The position numbers were made by a program, and so were the translations under genes. A stretch of 43,109 bases of DNA from an uncultured Bilophila sp. (GTDB taxonomy: Bacteria > Desulfobacterota > Desulfovibrionia > Desulfovibrionales > Desulfovibrionaceae), in contig CAJUHZ010000019.1 of NCBI GenBank assembly GCA_910585945.1, positions 1 to 43,109 of the forward strand, in the 5' to 3' direction. Shown piece by piece: positions 35,250 through 43,109 of the stretch (the first letter of the stretch is position 1; every line of letters starts with the position of its first letter). A model generated the notes under the pieces. That model saw only the letters and a program-made list of their open reading frames with translations, was not told where the DNA came from and did no database searches.

Positions 35250-36101
35250 ATGCAGGTTATTGACGCTTCAAGCCTCGTGCAGAATTACATGAACAGCAAG
35301 ATCACCTCTCTGCTGATGAGCAAACTGTACGGCCAGTCCGCCACGGCGGCCGTGCCCGACTCGACGCGCCGCCCGTTCGTGTCGCGGATGCGTCTGGATT
35401 CGCGCGTCGCTCTCCAGGGCGCGCAAAATATGGAAGACGCGGCGGCTCTCGTGGGCGTGGCGCAAAGCGACGTCACCGCCATCAAGGACAAGCTCAACAG
35501 CATGCTTGCCAAAACAATCGAAGCGGCCACCCTGGATCCCATGGAAAACCCGGATTACGCCAGCACCAACAGCGCGCTGAAAAAGTTGGCGCAGGATATC
35601 TCGGACATCGCCAAAAACAGCTCGTTCAACGGCATCAGACTGCTGGACGGCAGCGCCGGCATGGACAACGACGGAAGGATTCAGCTTCAGGCCGGCAATT
35701 CCCCCAGGGATCAGGTAATGGTCAACATGCTGGATTCCAGCGTGGCCGCCGGTCAGGTGCTCGGCGGTCAGGGCGAAATCAACCTGAACAACCTCGGCGC
35801 GCTGTTTGACGCGGGCGGGGCATGGGAAGTGACGGATCAGGCCAGCGCCAAGGCCGCGCGCGCCAACCTTGAGGAAATCATCGATCGCATCACCGGGGTT
35901 GAGGCTCAGTATTCCTATGATATCAAAAGCCTCAAGAACATGAGCCTGCTCCTGCAAAATCAGGCCGACATTCTGGATGCCGTGCAGAAAAACCATGCTG
36001 TCTCCGGCTCGGACGACAAGGAAGGGACGACGCCTTCCGCGGGCGCATCGTCCTCGCTCGCGGATCTGCTTGGCGGCAACATCATATCCGCCGTAAGCTG
36101 A
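35250..36101 (+). CDS. flagellin-like protein
   Basis: A 283-residue, Ala/Asn/Ser-rich helical protein. ATG 35250 follows AGGAG by seven bases; the open frame continues upstream without a ribosome site. The stretch DIAKNSSFNGIRLLDGSAG matches the flagellin N-terminal domain (FNG..LLDG), and the C-terminal region (ANLEEIIDRITGVEAQYSYDI) resembles the flagellin C-terminal helix. The canonical N-terminal flagellin signature with SGLRIN is missing, and the tail (KNHAVSGSDDKEG) is unusual. It may be a minor filament or hook-filament junction component. The sigma-28 promoter strongly supports flagellar expression. Confidence 0.7.
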   Translation: MQVIDASSLVQNYMNSKITSLLMSKLYGQSATAAVPDSTRRPFVSRMRLDSRVALQGAQNMEDAAALVGVAQSDVTAIKDKLNSMLAKTIEAATLDPMENPDYASTNSALKKLAQDISDIAKNSSFNGIRLLDGSAGMDNDGRIQLQAGNSPRDQVMVNMLDSSVAAGQVLGGQGEINLNNLGALFDAGGAWEVTDQASAKAARANLEEIIDRITGVEAQYSYDIKSLKNMSLLLQNQADILDAVQKNHAVSGSDDKEGTTPSAGASSSLADLLGGNIISAVS

Positions 36102-36142
36102 GGGGCGACGCGCCCCTTGCGGCCACCCCCCGCGGGCCATTC

Positions 36143-37396
36143 GTGAAGCACGTTTTGTTGATCCTGGATGGGGCAAGCGACGTCCCCCTGGCAGAACTGA
36201 ACGGGCGGACGCCTCTGGAAGCCGCCTTCACCCCATGCCTGGACGGGCTTGCCCCTCATGCGCTTGTAGGTCGTCTTGCAACGGCGCATGAGGGGTTCCC
36301 TGTGGAAAGCCTGGTCTGCGTCCTGGGGATGCTCGGCTACACCCCGGCAAGCCATTACCCGTCGGGCAGGGCCTCCCTGGAGGCTCTGGCGCACGGCCTC
36401 AAGCTTGAGACAGGCGATCTGGCCTTTCGCTGCAACATTGTGCGCGTTTCCGATGACGGGAGCACGCTTCGGGATTTCACGGCCGGCATGATCGACTCGG
36501 CCCGCGCCCGGCAACTCCTGTGCCGGGTAAAGCTTCCTTTCCCTTCCTGGGAACTGCATGGGGGGCAGGGTTACAGAAACCTTCTGATTGTGCGTCAGGC
36601 CGGCATCCCCGCTTCAAGTCTTTCCTGCCCGCCTCCGCACATGCATGTCGGCGAACATATCACCCCCCTGCTGCCCCGAACGACTTCGCCCGGCAGGGCG
36701 GACGCGGAACAGCTTGCGCACGCCCTGCGGGCCTTTCTCCTGGAGAGCTTCAGGACATTCACGGCGCAACCCCGCCTCCCGGACTGCCACGGCAACATGC
36801 TCTGGGTATGGAGCGCGTCAGGCGCGCCGCGTCTTCCGGCGTTCCGCAATCTGCACGGCATGGAAGGAACCGTCGTTGCCGGGCTTGACTTCATGCGCGG
36901 GCTTGCTGTCGCGGCGCGCCTGAATGTCGCGATTCCTCCCGGAGCGACAGGGTATATCGACACGGACTATACGGCCAAGGTCAGGGCAACCTGCACCGCC
37001 CTGGAAACATCCGACATGGTTATCCTTCATCTCAATGCTCCGGATGAGGCGGCGCATCTGCGCAAGGCGGATTTGAAGATTCAGGCCATCGAAACAATCG
37101 ACAGGCTGGTCCTGACGCCGCTTCTGCACCACCTGCGGGGGCGGTTCCCGCACGCTTTTTCTCTGGCCGTCTGCATCGATCACATGACGCGCGTCACGGA
37201 CGGGAAGCATGCTCCGGATCCCACGCCCTGCCTGATCTGGCCCGCTCCGGACGACATGCTTCTCCCCGCCGATTCGCGTTTGACGGAAAAATGCGCCCAG
37301 GGCGGCCCCCTGCTCTCCGCCGGCGAGATCGTGCCGCTCCTCGCGCGCGCCGGGCTGGCGCAGTCAATCCGCCCTGCCGCGGGCAGCGGGCTTTGA
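36143..37396 (+). CDS. apgM: 2,3-bisphosphoglycerate-independent phosphoglycerate mutase, archaeal type (ApgM)
   Basis: A 417-residue protein of the alkaline phosphatase superfamily that interconverts 3- and 2-phosphoglycerate. Metal-binding and catalytic blocks are visible: LLILDGASDVPL at the N-terminus, GYTPASHYPSGRASLEAL, HLNAPDEAAHLRK, and CIDHMTRVTDGKHAPDPTP near the end. These correspond to the archaeal-type enzyme and not to GpmA or GpmI. The start is GTG 36143, with no clear ribosome site; an AGGGGCG/CGCCCCT hairpin (36101-36117) just upstream may shield it. Together with the PEP synthase encoded next it fits gluconeogenesis from pyruvate. Confidence 0.88.
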   Translation: MKHVLLILDGASDVPLAELNGRTPLEAAFTPCLDGLAPHALVGRLATAHEGFPVESLVCVLGMLGYTPASHYPSGRASLEALAHGLKLETGDLAFRCNIVRVSDDGSTLRDFTAGMIDSARARQLLCRVKLPFPSWELHGGQGYRNLLIVRQAGIPASSLSCPPPHMHVGEHITPLLPRTTSPGRADAEQLAHALRAFLLESFRTFTAQPRLPDCHGNMLWVWSASGAPRLPAFRNLHGMEGTVVAGLDFMRGLAVAARLNVAIPPGATGYIDTDYTAKVRATCTALETSDMVILHLNAPDEAAHLRKADLKIQAIETIDRLVLTPLLHHLRGRFPHAFSLAVCIDHMTRVTDGKHAPDPTPCLIWPAPDDMLLPADSRLTEKCAQGGPLLSAGEIVPLLARAGLAQSIRPAAGSGL

Positions 37397-37467
37397 AACG
37401 GCTTGCGCTTCTTCAGGGCGCGTGCTACACGGCGAAAAGTTTATCCGGCACGCATCCAGCAGCACAG

Positions 37468-37550
37468 TTCTGATCAAAATCTGTTTTGATCAGAAGATTG
37501 CCGCGCCGAAAAATGTGGTTTTCGGCTTGCTCACGGCGGCGTTGCCGCCG
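37468..37550 (+). promoter_or_regulatory. leader with three consecutive hairpins upstream of the PEP synthase gene
   Basis: Three stems in series: TTCTGATCAAAA (37468-37479) with TTTTGATCAGAA (37484-37495), loop TCTG; GCCGAAAA (37505-37512) with TTTTCGGC (37519-37526); CGGCGGC (37534-37540) with GCCGCCG (37544-37550), loop GTT. All are perfect. None is followed by a T tract, so they do not look like ordinary terminators. They occupy the 247-base gap before ATG 37644 and may form a regulatory RNA leader or protein-binding sites. Confidence 0.6.
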
Positions 37551-37643
37551 CGCCCGACGCCGGGTGCTCCGAGAACTTAAGCAGCACGGGGCACGAGTGA
37601 CGGGCATCATCCAAACATTACCTGCTGTACGGAGAGTCTTCAC

Positions 37644-40600
37644 ATGGGGAAAACGCTTTCCGAACCGGATCAGACTAAGGAGGGCCCCGTGGAGGCTCGC
37701 CTGGTTCTGACAGGGGCGGATATCGTCGGCATCGGTCCCGACGCCGAGCTTCTTGTCGGCGGCAAAAACTACAATACGGCCATCATCAGCCGGGTGCAGG
37801 GCGTGCGTATCCCGCAATTCCGCGCCATTTCCTCCCTCGCCTTTCACAAGGTTCTGGACGAAAGCCGGATCTGCGCGGCACTGGTGCGCGCCAAGGTGGA
37901 CGAGGCGTACGCCCGCGTGGACTGGACGTCGGAAGACGTCACCAAGGATCAGGAATTTCTGCCCAAGTTCGTGCGGACGGTGGCTGCCGAAATCGGGCTG
38001 GCTGCCGCGGCGGACGCCTCTCTTCCCCGTATCAAGCTGAGAACATTCATCAATAATGTGGTGGACGGCTTCGCCTCCTCCCAGGAAGGCATCGATCAGC
38101 TCCGCAAGCGGTCGGTGCTGGTGCAGGCCGCCATTCTCTGCACGCCTGTGCCGGCCGATGTGGACAAGGCCGTGCGCGCGGCCTACCGGGACATTTGCGC
38201 CGAAGCCGGGGAGAAAGACGTGCCCGTGGCCGTGCGCTCCTCCGCCGCCGGGGAAGACTCGCGCAAGAAAGCCTTTGCCGGTCTGCAGGACACCTACCTC
38301 AACATGGTCGGAGAGGATGCCGTGGTGACGGCCTATCACTGGGACTGCGCCTCGGCCTACAACCTGCGCTCCATGATCTACCGTCGCGAGGCCATCCTGG
38401 ACGCGCTGACGCAGTCCGAAGCCACAGGCGAAGAAGATCGCGCCGCCCAGGCCAAGAAAGAATGGTCCATCGAAAACACGTCGCTTTCCGTATGCGTGAT
38501 GCGCATGATCAACCCCGTCGTCTCCGGCACGGCTTTCAGCGCGGATACGGCTACCGGCTGCCGGGGGACCGTGCGCAAGGATCTTGTGAGCATCGACGCG
38601 AGCTACGGCCTTGGCGAGGCCGTGGTGGGCGGCATGGTCACGCCCGACAAGCTGTACGTCTACCAGAAGGATGACGGCAGTGAAGTCGTTTTGCGCTTCA
38701 TGGGAAGCAAGAACGTCAAAATCATTTATGACGAAAAGGGCGGAACCAAAAAGGTTTCCGTGCCCAAGCGGGAAGTCGAACTCTGGGCGTTGACCCTCAC
38801 CCAGGCGGAACAGGTGGCCAAGGGCGTCCGGGCCGTGAGCAAAGCCTACGACGGCATGATCATGGACACGGAATTCTGCATCGACGCCAAGGGCGTGCTC
38901 TGGTTCGTGCAGGCCCGGCCGGAAACCCGCTGGAACGAGGAACTGGAACTCCACCCGCACACCATCTTCATGCGCCGGCGCGAAGTGGAGGCCAAGGCCG
39001 CGGCAGGCGCGGAAGTCCTGCTTGAAGGCAACGGAGCCTCGCGCGGAGCGGGCCAGGGCACGGTGCGCTTTTTGCGATCCGCGCTGGAACTGAACCGGGT
39101 GAACAAGGGCGACGTGCTCGCCGCCGAGCGCACGGATCCGGACATGGTGCCGGGGATGCGCGTGGCTTCCGCCATTCTGGCCGATGTGGGGGGCGACACC
39201 AGCCATGCGGCCATCACCTCGCGCGAGCTTGGCATCGCCGCGGTCATCGGCATTCAGAATCCCACGGGATTGCGCGCCCTGGACGGCCTTGACGTCACTG
39301 TGGACGGCACGCGGGGCTGTGTCTACCGCGGACTGCTCCCCTTGCGCGAAGTTGGCGGCGAAATCGACGTGGCGGCCCTGCCCGCCACCAAAACGCGTGT
39401 CGGTCTTGTGCTTGCCGACGTGAACCAGTCGCTTTTCCTCTCCCGCCTGCGCGAAGCGCCGGATTTTGAAGTCGGCCTGCTGCGTGCGGAATTCATGCTC
39501 GGCAACGTCGGCGTCCACCCGGCCGCGCTGGAAGCCTTTGACGACGGGAGCCTCGAAGACATCGTCAATGAAAAGATCGGTGATCTTGAAGCGCGTCTGC
39601 GCAAGACGATTCGCGAACAGATGGACGCCGGGCTGGTCTCCCTGGATTTGCGCCTGCGGGAGCATGTGGGGCAAATCACCGGCTTTGCCGAAGAACTGAA
39701 CAGGCTGGGCAAAAAGGACGACCTGCGCAATCCGGAAGAAATCATGGCCGTCTACCGCCGGATGCGGGAAGTGGAAAAACTCGTGGACGAGTACGCCGAG
39801 CGTGCGGCCAGACATTTTTCCGTTCTTGAAACCTCGGCCGATCTGGCGGAGCATGTCCGTGTGATCATGGGCTACGACGACGAGCTGCGCCGGCTCCCGG
39901 TCAATGCTCCGGCCTCTGCCGCCCGACGCGCGGCCATTGAAAAGGAAGTGGCCGACTATGTGGCCGACGCCTCGCGCAACCCCGCCGTGCTGGAAACCAT
40001 GCGCCAGATCGCGGAACTGCGCCAGGATGTGGGCGCGCGGTGCGGTCTGGCAAGAGAAATCGAGGCGTTGCGGGCCGTTCCCGGCGCTATCGGCAGTCTT
40101 CTCCGGGCGCGAGGGCACAAGACGGGGCGCGAACACTATGTGCAGACGCTCTCTCAGAACCTCGCCCTCTTTGCCATGGCCTTTTACGGCAGAGACATTA
40201 TCTACCGCACCACGGACTTCAAAACCAACGAGTACCGGAATCTGCTCGGCGGCAATCTCTTTGAAGACTTTGAAGACAATCCCATGCTCGGCTACCGCGG
40301 CGTCTCCCGTGATATCCATGACTGGGAAATCGAAGCCTTCAAGCAGGCCCGCGCTGCATACGGCGCGCACAACCTCCAGCTTATGCTGCCCTTTGTGCGC
40401 ACCATCGAACAGGCCCGCGCCATGCGCGACTACCTGGACAAGGTACACAACCTGCGGAGCGGCGAAGACGGCCTCAAGATCATCCTCATGTCCGAACTGC
40501 CGTCCAACGCCATTCTGGCCCGGCAGTTCATCGCCGAGTTCGACGGCTTCTCCATCGGCTCCAACGACATGACACAGATGGTGCTCGCCACAGACCGGGA

Positions 40601-41210
40601 CAACCCCTCGCTTTCCCATATCTACGACGAGGAAGACCCCGCCGTGATCTGGGCCATTCTGGTGACCATCTTCACCGGCCAGAAGTACGGCAAGAAAATC
40701 GGCTTCTGCGGACAGGGCGTGGCGAACAGCGTCATTCTGCGCGGCCTTGTGGCGATCAGCGGCATCACGTCCGCTTCCGTAGTGCCCGACACCTACCTGC
40801 GCACCAAGCACGACTTCGCTGAAGTCGAGGCGCTGAACATTCCGGCTTCCGGACTTGGTGCATGGCTTGCCGAACAGCACCGCGCCCGCCTGGCGAAATT
40901 GCTCGAAGCCAACGGTCAGGCCGCGGCGGCGGCTCTTGTCAACGATCCGGAAGGCATCCGCGCCTGGTACGCCGGCGAAACGGATCGCCTGCACACAACG
41001 TTGCGCGATTGCCTGGCTACCAGCCGGGAAGCGGCGGCACGCAAGGAACTGAAGACCTTCCGCGCGCTCTTCCACAAACCGGTGATCTATGCGGCCTGGT
41101 CGTGGGATGAAACCGTGACGGACGCCTTGCATCAGGCCGGTTTCGCCTCCTTCGATGAGCAGGCCGAGGCACTGACCCGGCAACGGGAAAAACTCGGCGG
41201 CAAGGCATAG
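37644..41210 (+). CDS. extended PEP synthase / pyruvate,water dikinase family protein
   Basis: A 1188-residue protein of the PEP synthase family, which makes phosphoenolpyruvate from pyruvate and ATP. The N-terminal ATP-grasp part has VPVAVRSSAAGEDS and ASYGLGEAVVGG; the phospho-histidine domain has GGDTSHAAITSRELGIAAV with His521; the PEP barrel has SIGSNDMTQMVLATDRD and the catalytic Cys1022 in GFCGQG. It is far longer than E. coli PpsA (792): His to Cys spans 501 residues, compared with about 330, with a helical insert at about 620-830, and an extra C-terminal 130 residues. The ribosome site is weak (GGAG 10 bases upstream). All catalytic residues look present. Confidence 0.88.
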   Translation: MGKTLSEPDQTKEGPVEARLVLTGADIVGIGPDAELLVGGKNYNTAIISRVQGVRIPQFRAISSLAFHKVLDESRICAALVRAKVDEAYARVDWTSEDVTKDQEFLPKFVRTVAAEIGLAAAADASLPRIKLRTFINNVVDGFASSQEGIDQLRKRSVLVQAAILCTPVPADVDKAVRAAYRDICAEAGEKDVPVAVRSSAAGEDSRKKAFAGLQDTYLNMVGEDAVVTAYHWDCASAYNLRSMIYRREAILDALTQSEATGEEDRAAQAKKEWSIENTSLSVCVMRMINPVVSGTAFSADTATGCRGTVRKDLVSIDASYGLGEAVVGGMVTPDKLYVYQKDDGSEVVLRFMGSKNVKIIYDEKGGTKKVSVPKREVELWALTLTQAEQVAKGVRAVSKAYDGMIMDTEFCIDAKGVLWFVQARPETRWNEELELHPHTIFMRRREVEAKAAAGAEVLLEGNGASRGAGQGTVRFLRSALELNRVNKGDVLAAERTDPDMVPGMRVASAILADVGGDTSHAAITSRELGIAAVIGIQNPTGLRALDGLDVTVDGTRGCVYRGLLPLREVGGEIDVAALPATKTRVGLVLADVNQSLFLSRLREAPDFEVGLLRAEFMLGNVGVHPAALEAFDDGSLEDIVNEKIGDLEARLRKTIREQMDAGLVSLDLRLREHVGQITGFAEELNRLGKKDDLRNPEEIMAVYRRMREVEKLVDEYAERAARHFSVLETSADLAEHVRVIMGYDDELRRLPVNAPASAARRAAIEKEVADYVADASRNPAVLETMRQIAELRQDVGARCGLAREIEALRAVPGAIGSLLRARGHKTGREHYVQTLSQNLALFAMAFYGRDIIYRTTDFKTNEYRNLLGGNLFEDFEDNPMLGYRGVSRDIHDWEIEAFKQARAAYGAHNLQLMLPFVRTIEQARAMRDYLDKVHNLRSGEDGLKIILMSELPSNAILARQFIAEFDGFSIGSNDMTQMVLATDRDNPSLSHIYDEEDPAVIWAILVTIFTGQKYGKKIGFCGQGVANSVILRGLVAISGITSASVVPDTYLRTKHDFAEVEALNIPASGLGAWLAEQHRARLAKLLEANGQAAAAALVNDPEGIRAWYAGETDRLHTTLRDCLATSREAAARKELKTFRALFHKPVIYAAWSWDETVTDALHQAGFASFDEQAEALTRQREKLGGKA

Positions 41211-41225
41211 GCGCCAACCTTTTGT

Positions 41226-41253
41226 AAAAGCGGGGCACTGCCCCGCTTTTTTT
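41226..41253 (+). terminator. rho-independent terminator between the PEP synthase gene and ispG
   Basis: AAAAGCGGGGC (41226-41236) pairs with GCCCCGCTTTT (41240-41250), loop ACT, followed by three more T. It is a textbook terminator. It ends only 12 bases before the ispG start codon. Confidence 0.9.
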
Positions 41254-41265
41254 ACGGGGTTTCTC

Positions 41266-42336
41266 ATGAAGCAACGAAAGGCGACTCACCAGATTCTGCT
41301 TGGCGACGTGCCCATCGGGGGCGGCGCGCCTGTCTCCGTTCAAAGCATGACCAACACCGACACCCGCGACGAACAGGCCACCATCGCCCAAATAGAACAA
41401 TTGGCGCAGGCCGGTTGTGAGATCGTCCGTGTCGCCGTGCCGGATGAGGCCGCGGCAGAGCGTCTGCGCGCTATCCGCGACGCCTCGCCCATTCCCGTGA
41501 TTGCGGATATCCATTTCGATTACCGGCTCGCGCTGGCCGCGCTGGAAGCCGGGCTTGCGGGTCTGCGCCTCAATCCGGGCAATATTGGCGAAAAGCGCCA
41601 TGTGGATCGTGTGGCTGACGCGGCGCGGGCGGCGGGCGCGGTTATCCGCATCGGCGTCAACAGCGGCTCGGTGGAAAAGAAGCTGCTGGAACGTTTTGGC
41701 GGGCCTACGCCCGAGGCTATGGCGGAAAGCGCGCTCAACCATGTCCACATGCTGGAAGAGCGGCATTTTGACAACATCAAGATTTCAATCAAGTCATCCT
41801 CGGTGCTGGACACGATTGCGGCGTACCGGCTTCTCTCGCAACGCTGCGACTACCCGCTTCACCTTGGCGTGACAGAGGCGGGCGGAGTGACGCGCGGGGC
41901 GGTCAAATCCGCCCTGGGCATCGGCATCCTGCTCTGGGAAGGCATCGGCGACACAATTCGCGTCTCGCTCACCGCCGATCCAGTCGAGGAAATGACAGTG
42001 GCCTGGGAACTGTTGCGCTCTTTGGGTCTGCGGCGGCGCGGGCCGGAAATCATCTCCTGTCCCACTTGCGGACGGACCGAAATCGACCTCATCGGGCTGG
42101 CCCGCCAGGTAGAGGAACGCCTGGCTCTGGAAAGCGCGCCCATCAAGGTTGCGGTTATGGGCTGTGTGGTCAACGGACCGGGCGAAGCGCGCGAGGCCGA
42201 TATCGGCATGGCCGGCGGCAGAGACAAGGGCGTGATTTTTCGCAAGGGGCAGGTGGTGCGCAGCGCGCGCGGCCAGGAGGCCCTGCTCGCGGCGTTCATG
42301 GAAGAACTGAATGCGCTTTTGAGGAACACACAATGA
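41266..42336 (+). CDS. ispG: 4-hydroxy-3-methylbut-2-enyl diphosphate synthase IspG (GcpE)
   Basis: A 356-residue IspG of the non-mevalonate isoprenoid pathway. The N-terminal barrel has VSVQSMTNTDTRD, VPDEAAAERL, IADIHFDYRLAL and RLNPGNIG; the C-terminal domain carries the three [4Fe-4S] cysteines in SCPTCGRTEIDL and GCVVNGPGEA. Length is typical. ATG 41266 stands 12 bases after the terminator of the preceding gene, with only ACGGGG as a ribosome site, so the gene needs read-through or a promoter placed inside the upstream gene. Its stop overlaps the next gene's start (ATGA). Confidence 0.96.
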   Translation: MKQRKATHQILLGDVPIGGGAPVSVQSMTNTDTRDEQATIAQIEQLAQAGCEIVRVAVPDEAAAERLRAIRDASPIPVIADIHFDYRLALAALEAGLAGLRLNPGNIGEKRHVDRVADAARAAGAVIRIGVNSGSVEKKLLERFGGPTPEAMAESALNHVHMLEERHFDNIKISIKSSSVLDTIAAYRLLSQRCDYPLHLGVTEAGGVTRGAVKSALGIGILLWEGIGDTIRVSLTADPVEEMTVAWELLRSLGLRRRGPEIISCPTCGRTEIDLIGLARQVEERLALESAPIKVAVMGCVVNGPGEAREADIGMAGGRDKGVIFRKGQVVRSARGQEALLAAFMEELNALLRNTQ

Positions 42337-43046
42337 TCATCGGACCTGTCGCCAACAGCGTCTGCATTATCGCCGGCTCTCTGCTCGGATCCTTGTGCGG
42401 CCCTGTCATCAGCGCCGATCTGCGGCAGAAATTCATCACTGTTTTCAGTTGCATCACCCTGGGCATCGGCGTCACCATGCTTGGAAAGGGAGATTCGCTC
42501 CCGCCGGTTGTGCTCTCCATCCTGCTCGGCACATGCGTGGGCGAGGCAGTGCACCTGGAATCCAATGTGATGAAAGTCGCATTCAAGGCGGCCGGTCTGT
42601 TCCGGCGCGACTCGAAAAAAAGCGACTCCATCCCGGAAACAGTGTTCCGCGATCAGTTCGCCGTTGTGACCGTGCTGTTCTGCGTCAGCGGCCTCGGCGT
42701 GCTCGGTTCCATCCGGGAAGGGTTGACCGGTGAATGCGCCCTGCTGCTCATCAAGGGCATCCTGGATCTGTTCACGGCCATGCTTGTAGCGGCGGGCATC
42801 GGCAGCGTCATCGGCATTCTGGCCCTGCCGCAATTTTGTCTTCAGGCAATCTTGCTGCTCGGCGCGGGGCTGCTCATCCCATACATCACGCCGACAATGT
42901 TTGCCGACTTTTCCGCCTGCGGCGGCATTATCATGCTCGGAGCGGGCTTGCGCCAAATGGGTCTGGCGCAACCGCCCCTTGTCAGCATGCTGCCGGCGCT
43001 GTTTTTTGTCATGCCTCTTTCAGCCCTGCTGAAAAAGATCCTGTAA
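42333..43046 (+). CDS. DUF554 family membrane protein (YdfK-like)
   Basis: A 237-residue inner-membrane protein of the DUF554 family, with about seven hydrophobic segments. Conserved features include IGPVANSVCIIAGSLLGSL at the start, TLGIGVTMLGKG, SILLGTCVGEAVHLE, CVSGLGVLGSIREGLTG and CGGIIMLGAGLRQMGL. ATG 42333 overlaps the ispG stop by four bases and has GAGGA seven bases upstream, so it is translationally coupled. Function in this family is unknown; a transport role is often assumed. Confidence 0.88.
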   Translation: MIIGPVANSVCIIAGSLLGSLCGPVISADLRQKFITVFSCITLGIGVTMLGKGDSLPPVVLSILLGTCVGEAVHLESNVMKVAFKAAGLFRRDSKKSDSIPETVFRDQFAVVTVLFCVSGLGVLGSIREGLTGECALLLIKGILDLFTAMLVAAGIGSVIGILALPQFCLQAILLLGAGLLIPYITPTMFADFSACGGIIMLGAGLRQMGLAQPPLVSMLPALFFVMPLSALLKKIL

Positions 43047-43085
43047 AGCGGTATCCTCCCTGAACATATTGTTTTTCCAACTGAT

Positions 43086-43109
43086 TTAGGGTCAGCCCTC
43101 ATGAAACGC
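43086..43109 (-). repeat. dispersed intergenic repeat, copy 5 (cut by the window end)
   Basis: TTAGGGTCAGCCCTCATGAA followed by ACGC is the reverse-complement right edge of the repeat family (compare the edges of copies 1 and 2, GGGGTCAGCCCCTATGAAAA and AAGGATCAGACCTCATGAAA). It begins 40 bases after the DUF554 stop. The rest of the copy lies outside the window. Confidence 0.6.

Noticed and set aside
37425..41267. Open frame of 1280 codons on the minus strand opposite the PEP synthase gene
   Set aside because: It mirrors the plus-strand gene exactly, is rich in His, Gly and Arg as expected from antisense GC-rich codons, and has no recognisable domain or ribosome site.

Overview
The window is GC-rich (AT-rich only in a few intergenic strips), densely coding, and reads as a chromosomal segment of a Gram-negative anaerobe. 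Its outer-membrane receptor with TonB-ExbB-ExbD, anaerobic heme degradation radical-SAM enzyme, flagellar FliM, primase/sigma-70 block with yqeY and mutS2 inserted, very long PEP synthase and archaeal-type phosphoglycerate mutase together suggest a host-associated member of the Desulfovibrionales (Desulfovibrio/Bilophila type). That assignment is inference from gene content; there is no rRNA in the window to confirm it.

Layout. 1-143: 3' end of a flavin/[2Fe-2S] oxidoreductase subunit. 315-11432, all minus strand: a heme (or related tetrapyrrole) acquisition locus. In transcription order it reads hutW, TonB-dependent receptor, ECF-type transporter (S, T and double ATPase), hutX and a flavodoxin; then, after a gap holding a repeat, exbB, exbD, tonB and a MATE exporter. 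The receptor would bring heme through the outer membrane with TonB energy, the ECF transporter is the only candidate inner-membrane importer, HutX would chaperone heme, and HutW fed by the flavodoxin would open the ring without oxygen. 11786-21219, minus: macromolecular-synthesis block rpsU, yqeY, mutS2, dnaG, rpoD, followed by hrpB. 21508-23198, minus: a small membrane protein, HU and rsmA. 23750-24727, plus: fliM. 24728-26509 is a nearly gene-free accessory strip with one unknown gene, an inverted duplication of its 3' end, two copies of a dispersed repeat and a 144-bp palindromic element. 26510-29925, minus: MBOAT acyltransferase, SGNH hydrolase and a NifX-like protein. 30359-36101, plus: argJ, a small membrane protein, a pseudouridine synthase, a TPR/GT41 glycosyltransferase and a flagellin-like protein behind a near-perfect sigma-28 promoter. 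36143-43046, plus: archaeal-type phosphoglycerate mutase, extended PEP synthase, ispG and a DUF554 membrane protein.

The most interesting items are the ECF transporter embedded in the heme locus, a family of at least five related intergenic repeats of about 115-170 bp (238-354, 3618-3785, 24981-25153, 26020-26118 and one cut by the window end), the inverted duplication around 25758-26185 that could be an invertible segment, and the structured leader in front of the PEP synthase gene. No tRNA, rRNA, CRISPR array, transposase or prophage gene was recognised.
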